Part shown: positions 51,908-60,772 of the stretch, piece by piece | Layout of the letters: each line of letters opens with the position of its first letter | Position numbering within the stretch: position 1 is the first letter of the stretch | NCBI RefSeq assembly: GCF_039521975.1 | Contig: NZ_BAAACZ010000017.1 | Coordinates: 1-64,000 of the forward strand | Reading direction: 5' to 3' | Origin: Alkalibacillus silvisoli | Lineage (GTDB): Bacteria; Bacillota; Bacilli; Bacillales; Alkalibacillaceae | Length of the DNA: 64,000 nucleotides | Position numbers and translations under genes: made by a program | The notes under the pieces: model-generated | Databases searched by the model: none | The model's input: the letters and a program-made list of their open reading frames with translations, nothing else | Told to the model about the DNA's origin: nothing

Positions 51908-52076
51908 TTAGCATTTCCTCCCTAAGTATTATTACTTAACTAAGCTATCATAAAAGAAACTCACAAACAATTTATAACATGTGGGATTAATTAATTCATT
52001 ATTTTCAACCAACTTTCTATTGAAATATCTCACTCACATATTATATTTCTCTTTTAGCTCTTTTATATGTAAAGAA

Positions 52077-52106
52077 GAGCCGAACAACAGTTTTGTCCGG
52101 CTCGTG
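52077..52106 (-). terminator. Terminator of the aeRF1-like gene
   Basis: GAGCCGGAC/GTTCGGCTC stem on the minus strand immediately after the stop codon of the 52111-52914 gene, with a modest T-rich tail. Confidence 0.65.
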
Positions 52107-52110
52107 TTAC

Positions 52111-52914
52111 CTACATGACTTCTTCAATAATTTTCATTTCTTCATGATCTAGCAAGTTTTTATTGATTTTATCATCGACTTGTTTGTTCATATTTCTCTC
52201 TAATTCATCTACTTCAACTGAACTACCAACTAAGTAGATAGCATCCCAATTATTGTTTTTAGCGTATTGATCGATTTTTGGTGCGATTGATTTATACCAA
52301 CGCGAACGGTTCTCTTCAAATCGCTCAGCTAATTCGTCTTTTTTAGATGATTTTACACCACCAGACCCTAAATTGGAATCGGCATGGTGTGGTCCTTGGT
52401 GCTGTTTCCAATCCTCTGTGTTAAGGTCTAACTCATATAAAGTCGTATCGTTAACAGCACCTAACTCTGCATCAATTAATTTGATTTGTTCCTTTTGAGT
52501 TAAGACAATACCTGTTTTTGGAAATTGTTTATTTAATGATTTTAGTTGGTCTAATACAGGTTGATCTTCCCAGTGAAATGCTGTTTGTACAGGCATTTGT
52601 AATCGCTCTGAAAACCAGATGTCACCTTCACCAGTGGCAAAGATTACGACACTTTTCTTTAAATCTTTTTGGTGTTCATGCATATAGTTTTCAACTTTTT
52701 CTTTGACTGCCCAAAAGTTACGTTTTTCATCAGAGTCGCCATCTTTTTGTAAATAGTGCTCAAAGTTATTTAATCCGTTTTTAAGATGGATTTTCCACTC
52801 TCCACCTTGTTGGTCTTGATCGGCAAGGTCTGTATTTAAATACATGGTGAATACACGGTTTGGTTTTTCACTTTTGTAGTTCTCGAGTTGCTGTAATACT
52901 TTTCTTAGTGCCAT
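52111..52914 (-). CDS. aeRF1-like (VLRF1-type) release-factor-related protein
   Basis: 267-residue soluble protein. An N-terminal domain (about 1-130; RVFTMYLNTDLADQDQQGGEW, KSVVIFATGEGDIW) is followed by a middle VLTQKEQIKLIDAELG segment and a C-terminal domain ending DAIYLVGSSVEVDELERNM, an arrangement like archaeal/eukaryal RF1-like bacterial proteins. It could act on stalled ribosomes, but the catalytic GGQ is not seen. The assignment rests on pattern memory and could be wrong. It is monocistronic. Confidence 0.55.
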   Translation of the reverse strand: MALRKVLQQLENYKSEKPNRVFTMYLNTDLADQDQQGGEWKIHLKNGLNNFEHYLQKDGDSDEKRNFWAVKEKVENYMHEHQKDLKKSVVIFATGEGDIWFSERLQMPVQTAFHWEDQPVLDQLKSLNKQFPKTGIVLTQKEQIKLIDAELGAVNDTTLYELDLNTEDWKQHQGPHHADSNLGSGGVKSSKKDELAERFEENRSRWYKSIAPKIDQYAKNNNWDAIYLVGSSVEVDELERNMNKQVDDKINKNLLDHEEMKIIEEVM

Positions 52915-53167
52915 TTTGAATCCACTCCTTTTCGTGTATTTGTTTGTCCCATTCCCATTAGAAAAGCAAGATAAACAATGATTTAGAGAAACTTTGCTAA
53001 CTTATAAAACAGTTTTATAGCATAATCGAAAAATGTAGTTTATAATAAAGTTGTTTATTTATAAACATTGAATTGTTCAACTGTTGGGCAAATTAATTTT
53101 GAAATTAAGCCATTCATTTGAATGATCTAAGTAGGAGTTTAATGTATTCAGTCATTATATCTGAATA

Positions 53168-53308
53168 CTGATTCTTCGGGGCAGGGTGAAACTCCCGACC
53201 GGCGGTGTTGAATCGAGTTTGATTCTTAGTCCGTGACCCGTATTCGTTACGGTGGATCCAGTGGGAATCTGGGGCCGACAGTTATAGTCTGGATGGGAGA
53301 AGGATCAG
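53168..53308 (+). promoter_or_regulatory. FMN riboswitch (RFN element)
   Basis: CTGATTCTTC and GAAGGATCAG form P1. GGGGCAGGGTGAAACTCCCG, ACCGGCGGTG, TAGTCCGTGACCCG, GGTGGATCCAGTG and GGGCCGACAGTTATAGTCTGGATGGGAGA-type blocks are all RFN landmarks. No intrinsic terminator lies between it and ribD, unlike the B. subtilis rib leader. The 250 bases upstream show no gene. Confidence 0.95.
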
Positions 53309-53344
53309 ATCGTTAATCCGGTGAAACTAAAGGGGGTTAACGAT
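53309..53344 (+). promoter_or_regulatory. Hairpin masking the ribD ribosome-binding site and start
   Basis: ATCGTTAA (53309-53316) pairs perfectly with TTAACGAT (53337-53344), and CC with GG of the AAAGGGGG Shine-Dalgarno (53329-53336). The stem includes the first base of the TTG start codon. It begins directly after riboswitch P1. Confidence 0.7.
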
Positions 53345-54447
53345 TGAAAGACGAATCATTTTATATGCAACACGCAATTGATTTAGCGAGATTAACTATT
53401 GGACAAACGAGTCCTAATCCTTCTGTTGGAGCAGTCATCGTAAAAGATGGGGTTGTGATTGGTACTGGAACCCACTTCAAACCTTCTAAGCCACATGCTG
53501 AGGTTTATGCTCTAGAGCAAGCACAAGAGTTGGCTAAAGGTGCGACGATGTTTGTCACATTAGAGCCATGTGCTCACTACGGTAAGACACCGCCATGTGC
53601 TAAAGCCATTATTGATTATGGAGTTAAGAAGGTTTATGTCGCAACCCTAGACCCAAACCCAAAAGTGGCAGGTAAAGGTGTTCAATGGTTAAGAGATGAA
53701 GGTATAGAAGTAGAAGTTGGCTTGTTTGAAGAACAGGCACAACAAATTAATCAAAAATTCTTCCACTTTATGAAGGATAAAAAGCCATTTGTGACACTTA
53801 AAACTGGAGTTTCGATGGACGGTAAAACGACAGCGAACAGTGGTGATAGCAAGTGGATTACGAGTGAAGAATCAAGACATGATGTCCATATAAATCGTCA
53901 TCTTCATGATGCGATTTTAGTTGGAAGTAAGACCGTTTTACGAGATGATCCTCAATTAACCACCCGTTTGCCCCACGGAGGTTTAAACCCTACACGTATC
54001 GTTCTGGATACGAACTTATCGATTCCTTTAAATGCTAATTTATTAACAGATGATCAAGCGAAAACGATTATAGTATGTGCCCAATCAGCAAGTGATCAAA
54101 AAAAGCAATCAATCCAAGCAATTCCGCACGCTGAGGTTTGGTGTATCAATCAAGATCAGATTGATTTAAATTGGCTATTAAAAATGATGGTAGAACGAAA
54201 AATAATGAGTGTTTATGTAGAAGGTGGCTCAACTATTCATTCACAATTTATCCAAAAGAAGTTATTTAATGAAATCCATTTATATATGGCTCCAAAACTA
54301 ATTGGTGGTGAGTTTAGTAAAGCATTTTATAACCAATTAGGTTTTGAAGAAGTTGAAGATTCTGTTCGAGTAGAATTTTCAACTGTCGAAATGATCGGGC
54401 CAGATATTAAAATTACAGCAAAACCTCAAGTGAAGGAGGTCACTTAA
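53344..54447 (+). CDS. ribD: Bifunctional deaminase/reductase RibD
   Basis: 367-residue enzyme. The N-terminal zinc deaminase has His51-Ala-Glu53 and Cys76/Cys85 (EPCAHYGKTPPC), and the C-terminal reductase spans about 147-360 (KTGVSMDGKTTANSGDSKWI, VEGGSTIH). It performs the second and third steps from GTP to riboflavin. TTG start at 53344, seven bases after AAAGGGGG, and inside the masking hairpin. First gene of ribD-ribE-ribBA-ribH. Confidence 0.94.
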   Translation: MKDESFYMQHAIDLARLTIGQTSPNPSVGAVIVKDGVVIGTGTHFKPSKPHAEVYALEQAQELAKGATMFVTLEPCAHYGKTPPCAKAIIDYGVKKVYVATLDPNPKVAGKGVQWLRDEGIEVEVGLFEEQAQQINQKFFHFMKDKKPFVTLKTGVSMDGKTTANSGDSKWITSEESRHDVHINRHLHDAILVGSKTVLRDDPQLTTRLPHGGLNPTRIVLDTNLSIPLNANLLTDDQAKTIIVCAQSASDQKKQSIQAIPHAEVWCINQDQIDLNWLLKMMVERKIMSVYVEGGSTIHSQFIQKKLFNEIHLYMAPKLIGGEFSKAFYNQLGFEEVEDSVRVEFSTVEMIGPDIKITAKPQVKEVT

Positions 54448-55100
54448 TGTTTACTGGGATAGTTGAAGAAGTAGGTACTATTAAAAGTATTACACAAGGT
54501 TCTGAATCTTTGCAGTTAACAATTGATGTAAAAAAGATTACTGAAGATGTCCGGCTAGGCGATAGTATTTCTGTGAATGGCGTTTGTTTAACTGTCACAG
54601 ACTTCACAGACACAGCATTTAATACAGATGTTATGCCAGAGACGTTCCACCATACAGCGTTAAAAAGTTTAACAGTTGGTTCAAAGGTTAATTTAGAACG
54701 TGCGATGCCAGCAGATGGTCGTTTTGGTGGTCATTTTGTATCTGGGCATGTAGACGGATTGGGTAAAATTGTTAATCGTGAAAAGAAAGATAATGCTGAG
54801 TATTTTTACATTGAAGTCGATTCAGAACTTGCTAAATATATGATGTTAAAAGGCTCAGTTAGTGTAGAAGGTACTTCATTAACAATATTTGGATTAGAAG
54901 ACAACACTTTTACGATTTCTTTAATTCCACATACACAAGATGAGACGATCCTAACGACTAAATATACAGGTGATCTCGTTAATATTGAGTGTGATATGTT
55001 ATTAAAATATGTTTTCCAATTAATAAACCCTGAAAAAGAGGAGAAAAAGCAAGGGGTATCACTGGAAGCATTGCGTGAAGCAGGCTTTCTTAATCAGTAG
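54447..55100 (+). CDS. ribE: Riboflavin synthase alpha subunit RibE
   Basis: 217-residue protein with two homologous lumazine-binding barrels, beginning MFTGIVEEVGTI, with SVNGVCLTV and FVSGHVDG in the first and SVEGTSLTI in the second. It dismutates two lumazines to riboflavin. Its ATG overlaps the ribD stop (TAATG). Confidence 0.94.
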   Translation: MFTGIVEEVGTIKSITQGSESLQLTIDVKKITEDVRLGDSISVNGVCLTVTDFTDTAFNTDVMPETFHHTALKSLTVGSKVNLERAMPADGRFGGHFVSGHVDGLGKIVNREKKDNAEYFYIEVDSELAKYMMLKGSVSVEGTSLTIFGLEDNTFTISLIPHTQDETILTTKYTGDLVNIECDMLLKYVFQLINPEKEEKKQGVSLEALREAGFLNQ

Positions 55101-55111
55101 GAGGGGCGTTA

Positions 55112-56299
55112 ATGTTTGATTCTATTAAAGATGCTATAGAAGATTTAAAGCAGGGGAAAGTGGTCATTGTTGTTGATGATGAAAATAGAGAAAATGAAGG
55201 TGACTTTGTAGCATTAGCTGAACATACAACACCAGAAGTCGTTAACTTTATGGTCAAAGAAGGCCGCGGTTTATTGTGTGCGCCAATTACACAGGAAAAG
55301 GCTAATCAATTACAATTAGAGCTAATGGCTGATGTAAACACAGACAGTCACGGCACGGCATTTACTGTTAGCATTGATCATGTTGAAACAACAACAGGAA
55401 TAAGTGCAGCTGAGCGTTCTAAGTCGATTATGCGTTTAGCTGAAGATGATGGGGTACCAACTGAATTTAAAAGGCCAGGTCACATATTCCCACTAATTGC
55501 AAAAGAAGGTGGCGTTCTGCGTCGTGCTGGTCATACAGAAGCGTCAGTTGATTTAGCAGTCTTAGCAGGAGGTAAACCAGCTGGTACTATATGTGAAATC
55601 ATGAATGAAGACGGCAGTATGGCAAGGGTGCCTGAGTTGCGTCAAATTGCTGATGAACATGATTTGAAACTAATTACCATTGAAGATTTGATTAAATATC
55701 GCCGTATGCATGAAAAACTGGTTGAGCGCGCTGTTGAAATCAATCTTCCAACTTCTTATGGTGATTTTAAAGCCATTGCCTATACAAATGTTATAGATGG
55801 TAGAGAGCATGTTGCGTTAGTCAAAGGAGAGATCACACCGGCTGAACCTACTCTTGTTCGTGTGCATAGTGAATGTTTAACAGGAGATGTGTTTGGTTCG
55901 AATCGTTGTGATTGTGGTCCACAGTTAGATGCTGCTTTATCACAAATTGAAGAAGCTGGTAAAGGTGTTTTGTTATATATGCGCCAAGAAGGTCGTGGAA
56001 TTGGCCTGTTAAATAAACTAAAAGCATATAAGCTTCAAGAAGAAGGTTATGACACAGTTGAAGCAAACGAGAAATTAGGCTATCCGGCTGACTTGAGAGA
56101 CTATGGGATTGGAGCTCAAATTTTAGAAGACTTAGGTGTTCGTAAAATGAGCTTATTAACAAACAATCCACGTAAAATAAAAGGACTTTACGGTTATGAC
56201 TTAGAGATTGTCGAACGCGTTGGCTTAAAGATGGAAGCAAACAAAGATAACGAAAAATATTTAGAAACTAAACGCGATAAATTAGGACACTTATTTTAA
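55112..56299 (+). CDS. ribBA: RibBA: DHBP synthase / GTP cyclohydrolase II
   Basis: 395-residue fusion. The N-terminal dihydroxybutanone phosphate synthase (about 1-200) has VDDENRENEGDF and RAGHTEASVDL. The C-terminal GTP cyclohydrolase II has zinc Cys in SECLTGDVFGSNRCDCG and RQEGRGIGLLNKL. It provides both precursors of riboflavin. TAGGAGGGG precedes the ATG. Confidence 0.94.
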   Translation: MFDSIKDAIEDLKQGKVVIVVDDENRENEGDFVALAEHTTPEVVNFMVKEGRGLLCAPITQEKANQLQLELMADVNTDSHGTAFTVSIDHVETTTGISAAERSKSIMRLAEDDGVPTEFKRPGHIFPLIAKEGGVLRRAGHTEASVDLAVLAGGKPAGTICEIMNEDGSMARVPELRQIADEHDLKLITIEDLIKYRRMHEKLVERAVEINLPTSYGDFKAIAYTNVIDGREHVALVKGEITPAEPTLVRVHSECLTGDVFGSNRCDCGPQLDAALSQIEEAGKGVLLYMRQEGRGIGLLNKLKAYKLQEEGYDTVEANEKLGYPADLRDYGIGAQILEDLGVRKMSLLTNNPRKIKGLYGYDLEIVERVGLKMEANKDNEKYLETKRDKLGHLF

Positions 56300-56314
56300 A
56301 CAGGAGGATTACTC

Positions 56315-56782
56315 ATGAAAACATATGAAGCAAGCTTAGTGGCACAAGATTTAAAAATTGGCATTGTTGTAGGGCGTTTTAATGCATTTATTACGGAAAA
56401 ATTACTAGATGGTGCAATAGATGGTTTAAAGCGTCACGGTTTAACTGAGGACAACATTGAGGTTTCCTGGGTACCAGGTGCTTACGAAATTCCGTTAGCA
56501 ACTAAGAAAATGATTGAATATGGCGATTATGATGCTGTCATCACCCTAGGTACGATTATCCGTGGGGCAACACCACACTTCGATTATGTAAGTGGTGAAG
56601 TAGCAAAAGGAACTTCATCAGTAAGTCTTGAAACAGGTGTACCTGTCATTTTCGGAGTTCTAACAACAGATACAATAGAACAAGCAGTAGAGCGTGCTGG
56701 TACTAAAGCAGGCAATAAAGGTTATGAAGCAGCTGTAAGCGCAATTGAAATGGCAAATTTATTGACAGAGTTTAAGAAGTAG
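56315..56782 (+). CDS. ribH: Lumazine synthase RibH
   Basis: 155-residue lumazine synthase: VVGRFNAFITEKLLDGA, WVPGAYEIPL, GTIIRGATPHFDYV with the catalytic His, and FGVLTTDTIEQA. It condenses the RibD and RibBA products and normally forms a 60-mer around RibE. Last gene of the operon; CAGGAGG precedes it. Confidence 0.94.
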   Translation: MKTYEASLVAQDLKIGIVVGRFNAFITEKLLDGAIDGLKRHGLTEDNIEVSWVPGAYEIPLATKKMIEYGDYDAVITLGTIIRGATPHFDYVSGEVAKGTSSVSLETGVPVIFGVLTTDTIEQAVERAGTKAGNKGYEAAVSAIEMANLLTEFKK

Positions 56783-56873
56783 ATTGTCATAAAGATGAAA
56801 CATTAATTTATGAATGTTACACGGAGTTCTGATACAATGGCATTAATAGTGATTAGAAGTAGGTGTATGCATT

Positions 56874-57080
56874 ATGATGGATTTTCTTTATTTTCCAGAG
56901 GATAAAACATTATATATCCCAGCAATTCTAACATTAATTATATTTATGATTGGTGCTTATATGTTTTATAGATGGATTATTAAAGTTTCTAGTAAAGAGG
57001 AACAATCTTTTAATGAGAGGTTTTCTAACGAAGGCCAAAACGATCAGCATAATCAAGAAATCAATTCAAAAGAACATTAA
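56874..57080 (+). CDS. Small single-span membrane protein, unknown
   Basis: 68 residues: one membrane segment (about 16-36) followed by a charged, Asn/Gln/Glu-rich cytoplasmic tail. I do not recognise it. AAGTAGGTG lies upstream of the ATGATG. It follows ribH by about 90 bases and has its own terminator, so it may be read through from the rib operon or have its own promoter. Confidence 0.6.
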   Translation: MMDFLYFPEDKTLYIPAILTLIIFMIGAYMFYRWIIKVSSKEEQSFNERFSNEGQNDQHNQEINSKEH

Positions 57081-57093
57081 ATTATAACATTTA

Positions 57094-57127
57094 AAAAGAG
57101 GTGACCCCAAGAGATCGCCTCTTTTTT
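57094..57127 (+). terminator. Terminator after the small membrane protein gene
   Basis: AAAGAGGTGA/TCGCCTCTTT stem (with one G-U/G-C shift) and six T. Confidence 0.85.
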
Positions 57128-57247
57128 CATAATAGTAAGTTGTAAAGAAAGGTAATCAGAATATTAAAAACTAATTAGATAAATAATTACATAGTTAAAG
57201 TTTAAATCCATTTTATTCTACCCATAATAAAATTAGAGGTGATAAGA

Positions 57248-57820
57248 ATGAAATGGTTTTATTTGTTAGGATTGGTCTTTCTCCTATCAGCTTGTCAGGA
57301 AGAAGCCCAAGTTACAACGGCAGATATTATTAATACGGATTATGATGTTATTGGTGAAGTAACTTTAACTGAAGATGCTGAAGGGGTAGAAGTAGAGGTA
57401 GAAGTTGTCGGTTTAACACCGGGATTCCACGGTATACATATTCATGAAAACCCTGAATGTGTTGGTCCTACTTTTGAAACAGCTGGTGGTCATTGGTCAA
57501 TTGATGAAGAAGCAGAGCACGGGTTGATGCATCCAGATGGCCCTCATATTGGTGATATGCCGAACATTCTAGTTGAAGATGATGGTTCTGCTACCTTTGA
57601 TTATGTTCTAGAAGAAGCAACTTTATTAGATGGTAGAGGATCTTTCTTTAATGAAGATGGTGGGAAGTCTTTAATTATTCATGAAGATGAAGATGATGGC
57701 ATTAGCCAACCAGCAGGTGATGCCGGCGATCGTGTAGCGTGTGCTGAATTAACGCAAGAAGACGATGCTGAGGAAACAGATAACCCTGCTGAAGGTGAGG
57801 AAGAAGAGGAGGAAGAATAA
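57248..57820 (+). CDS. Cu/Zn superoxide dismutase-like lipoprotein (YojM type)
   Basis: 190-residue exported lipoprotein with lipobox LSAC (Cys16) and a SodC domain at about 34-170. All metal ligands appear present: His64 and His66 (GIHIHE), His82 (GGHW), His95 (MHPDG), His100 and Asp103 (PHIGD), and His145. Cys71 and Cys165 can form the usual disulfide. B. subtilis YojM lacks part of the copper site, so this one is more likely to be active. The C-terminal tail is nearly all Asp/Glu. ATG 57248 follows AGAGGTGA. Confidence 0.85.
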   Translation: MKWFYLLGLVFLLSACQEEAQVTTADIINTDYDVIGEVTLTEDAEGVEVEVEVVGLTPGFHGIHIHENPECVGPTFETAGGHWSIDEEAEHGLMHPDGPHIGDMPNILVEDDGSATFDYVLEEATLLDGRGSFFNEDGGKSLIIHEDEDDGISQPAGDAGDRVACAELTQEDDAEETDNPAEGEEEEEEE

Positions 57821-57856
57821 TAATAATCAATTAAGACCGAATAAATTGTAGTCACA

Positions 57857-57906
57857 ACAGTCTATCGATTCAAGTTCAAACTTGATTTAATAGGCTGTTT
57901 TGTTAT
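57857..57906 (+). terminator. Terminator-like hairpin after the superoxide dismutase gene
   Basis: ACAGTCTAT and ATAGGCTGT arms with an inner TCAAGTT/AACTTGA stem, followed by a T-rich run. Confidence 0.65.
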
Positions 57907-57970
57907 TTTAAACTCTGGATAGGTATGTTAGACTGTTTAGCAAGTAATTCTAAGGGAGATCCTAAATTAA

Positions 57971-58558
57971 ATGTATAAAACAGTATTATTTATAATTGTT
58001 GCTTTACTCACTTTAAGTGCTTGTAATAATGATAATACAATTACTTCGACTGATTTATCCGAATTAGAAAACACGATCTTAACTGTAACTTCAGAGCGTT
58101 CTAGTGTGCATGAGTTTAATATTAATGATGATTATGAAAGAGTAGAAGTATGGGTGGAGAAGTATGTTGAAGGAGAGTTAGTATCGGGCGATTCTGGAGG
58201 AATGAGAGCGGGTGTTCAAGATGATGGGTATATTATATTTGGAACAGAAATAGACACGGATTCAAAAGAGTTTTCATACGACCTTGGTGTAAGTAGCGGT
58301 GGTTCAATTGTTTCAACTAAAGGGAATGATCTTATTTCAGAAGAACAACAGACACAAGCGAGTTCTTGGGCTAGTAAATCATCAGAAGAGATACCAATTG
58401 ATCATGAGCATGAATTGGCTTTAGCTATTGCAACTTTTACCTTTTCCCCTGATGAAAACATGGGAATGCCTGCTGACATACTTTCAAACTTTGATGAACA
58501 TAAGGATCAATTTGATGTAGCGTATGTACTTAAGCTCGAGTTTTTAAGTGAAGAGTAA
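57971..58558 (+). CDS. Lipoprotein of unknown function
   Basis: 195-residue exported lipoprotein (lipobox LSAC, Cys18) with a Glu/Asp/Ser-rich mature part. Patterns such as ERVEVWVEKYVEGELVSGDSGG and a C-terminal beta-rich half do not point to a family I recognise. AAGGGAGA is ten bases before the ATG. It stands alone between two terminators. Confidence 0.7.
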   Translation: MYKTVLFIIVALLTLSACNNDNTITSTDLSELENTILTVTSERSSVHEFNINDDYERVEVWVEKYVEGELVSGDSGGMRAGVQDDGYIIFGTEIDTDSKEFSYDLGVSSGGSIVSTKGNDLISEEQQTQASSWASKSSEEIPIDHEHELALAIATFTFSPDENMGMPADILSNFDEHKDQFDVAYVLKLEFLSEE

Positions 58559-58562
58559 TTAT

Positions 58563-58599
58563 AAACCCGCTTGGTTCTAAGGTTTCCAAGCGGGTTTAA
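58563..58599. terminator. Bidirectional terminator
   Basis: AAACCCGCTTGG/CCAAGCGGGTTT perfect stem between the converging lipoprotein and malY-like genes. Confidence 0.9.
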
Positions 58600-58600
58600 G

Positions 58601-59770
58601 TTATTTCCTAGAAAATGATGCAACTAGTCTTTTTACTGCTTCTTCAACTGTTTCAGTGGGTGCAGCGATATTGATGCGCATAAATTGCTCACCTTGTACT
58701 TGACCAAATGTAATCCCGTCATTTAAACCGACTTTAGCTTCTTCTTTAAGAATTTTGTCAATTTCTTTGTGGGAGTAGCCTGTTTTAGTGAAATCTAACC
58801 ATACTAAGTAAGTGCCTTCAGGTTGAATTGGTTTTATTTCAGTGTTATTTAATAATTCACTTTCTAAGTGTTCATAATTTAATTCTAATAAGCTGATTAA
58901 TTGTTGTAACCATTCATCTCCATATTGATATGTTGCTTCCATTGCAACGTAGGCAAATGTATTTAATAAGCCGAAGCCTTGATTGCTTAACTGTTTTTCT
59001 AGTCTTTTCTTTTTTTCTTTATTTGGACTAATGACAAAGGACCCTTGTAAGCCAGCTACATTAAATGTTTTTGAAGGTGCCATTAATGTAAAGGTTAACT
59101 CCTTAATATCTTGATTCAAGCTTGCAATAGGAATATGTTTATGGTTACTAAAAATAATATCTGAGTGAATTTCATCTGAAAATAAATATACTTCATATTT
59201 GACACACAATTGAGCTAGCTTTTGTAGTTCATCTTCTGTCTACACACGTCCTACAGGATTATGAGGGCTACAGAGGATGAATGCTTTTGCCCCATTTTTA
59301 AACTGTTCTTCTAATTGCGCAAAGTTGATCTTATATTGTCCACCTTCATAAAGAAGTGGGTTTTTAATTAATTCTCGCTTATGATTCTGGATAACAGAAA
59401 AGAATGGAGGGTATACAGGTGGCTGTATAACAATTTGATCCCCTTCATCTGTAAAGGCCTGAACTAATGCATGTAAAGCAGGGATTACCCCAGGGCTAAA
59501 AGTAATTTGATCTGGGTCAATAGAATAATTGTGTCGACGTTTAACCCAATTTTGTATGATTGAAAGTAATTGATTGTCGTGAGTCGTATAACCATAAAGG
59601 TTATGTTCTGCACGTTTTATTATAGCTTCCTGCAATTCTTTAGGAGCGGGTAGGTCCATATCGGCAACCCACATTGGTAAAATATCTTCTCGACCAAATA
59701 ATTTCTCCCTAAAGTCATACTTAGCTGAACGTGTATTTTCACGATTGATCGTCTCTTTAAGTAAGTTCAT
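58601..59770 (-). pseudogene. MalY/PatB-like aminotransferase (cystathionine beta-lyase) split by one TAG
   Basis: The two frames are one gene interrupted by a single in-frame TAG at 59242-59240. The N-terminal part (177 codons) ends SPHNPVGRV and the rest begins TEDELQKLAQLC, where a Trp (TGG) is expected. Everything else is intact at about 389 codons: LPMWVADMDLP, SDEIHSDIIF, and the PLP Lys in MAPSKTFNVAGLQGS. MalY/PatB proteins cleave C-S bonds of cystathionine-like amino acids. It could be a true pseudogene, a read-through gene or a sequencing error. AAGGGGGAA precedes its ATG. Confidence 0.85.
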
Positions 59771-59814
59771 ATCTATTCCCCCTTGAAATTAATCGTACAC
59801 TTAAATAAGCATAA

Positions 59815-59846
59815 AAAAAAGGGCAAAGTGAAAAGCACTTTGCCAA
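59815..59846 (-). terminator. Terminator-like hairpin in the malY leader
   Basis: On the minus strand GGCAAAGTG/CACTTTGCC with a five- or six-base loop is followed by eight T. No gene on that strand lies upstream before the window's next divergent gene, so it sits in the 5' leader of the malY-like gene. Confidence 0.75.
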
Positions 59847-59990
59847 AGGGGGAATACGAGAAAGTATTACACTAATAGTTATAACCGATTTACAAAATTA
59901 TAAACATGTTTTTTAAAAATATTTTTATTTTTTATGGTCAAAATGTAGGGTGTATAAGTTTTGATGGTCATTTATGTGACAAAGTAGTTT

Positions 59991-60019
59991 TTGAATAAAG
60001 AAAATCAGTATGTTAAAAT
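59991..60019 (+). promoter_or_regulatory. Promoter of yugI
   Basis: TTGAAT (59991-59996) and TAAAAT (60014-60019), 17 bases apart, 40 bases before the yugI start. Confidence 0.65.
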
Positions 60020-60058
60020 ACGTAACGGTATATAGACTAGAATTGGGAGTTGTATAAT

Positions 60059-60454
60059 ATGAGTAACGTAATTGAAGAAGGACAAGTTGTTGATGGAAAA
60101 GTAACTGGAATCCAACCTTATGGAGCCTTTGTAGAAATTGGAGAAAACCAACAAGGGCTAGTTCATATTTCAGAAATCACTCATGGATTTGTTAAAGATA
60201 TTAATAATCACTTGAGTGTTGGTGAAGAAGTAAAAGTAAAAGTGATTAATGTTGATGAAGGAAATGGAAAGTTTTCTCTGTCGATTCGTGCTACTGAAAA
60301 AAAGCCAAGTGTTCAGTCAAAGCCAAAATCGAAACCGCAACAAAAGCAAGCTATACAGCATAATAACGAAGATGATGGGTTTAATATTCTAAAAGACAAA
60401 TTAGAAGAGTGGATTGAACAATCAAAAGAGCGCGAACAAACTTATCGTAATTAA
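60059..60454 (+). CDS. yugI: S1-domain RNA-binding protein YugI (general stress protein 13)
   Basis: 131-residue protein: one S1 domain (about 6-76; VVDGKVTGIQPYGAFVEIGE, GLVHISEI, VKVKVINVD) plus a basic/Gln-rich linker and a short helix. It matches B. subtilis YugI/GSP13, a ribosome-associated stress protein. ATG 60059 is nine bases after GGGAG; the upstream TTG lacks a ribosome-binding site. Confidence 0.88.
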   Translation: MSNVIEEGQVVDGKVTGIQPYGAFVEIGENQQGLVHISEITHGFVKDINNHLSVGEEVKVKVINVDEGNGKFSLSIRATEKKPSVQSKPKSKPQQKQAIQHNNEDDGFNILKDKLEEWIEQSKEREQTYRN

Positions 60455-60485
60455 TTTTTCATTGATTGAAGTGGCCTTGGATCGG

Positions 60486-60556
60486 TAGTGACCCCCAAAA
60501 GCTAGATTTTTACTCTAACTTTTGGGTGCAGCACCATCTTGAGGTCACTTTTATTA
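60486..60556 (+). terminator. Nested stem-loop after yugI
   Basis: AGTGACC/GGTCACT forms an outer stem, and CCCAAAAG/CTTTTGGG an inner one, with an unpaired GTGCAGCACC-like arm, ending in TTTTATT. It probably terminates yugI but is larger than needed for that. Confidence 0.55.
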
Positions 60557-60585
60557 TGTTAGTGTGTTGATTTAATTGCTTAATC

Positions 60586-60623
60586 AAAAGGAGCTTCCAT
60601 GAGATTGGAATCTCCTTTTTGTT
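60586..60623 (+). terminator. Second hairpin between yugI and yugJ
   Basis: AAAAGGAG and TTCC pair with GGAA and CTCCTTTT, with one mismatch, then more T. The remaining 150 bases before yugJ show nothing definite. Confidence 0.7.
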
Positions 60624-60772
60624 TTAATGGCTTCTTATATCCCTATTCAAATTCACGGACAATCCTTAACATGCTTGAAATAACATAGACTCTTTCGAAT
60701 TATGTATTTCTTTTGCCAATTAAAAGTGATTAATTCATAATGATGGTAGAGGAAGGAAAAGGAGTGTTTAGT

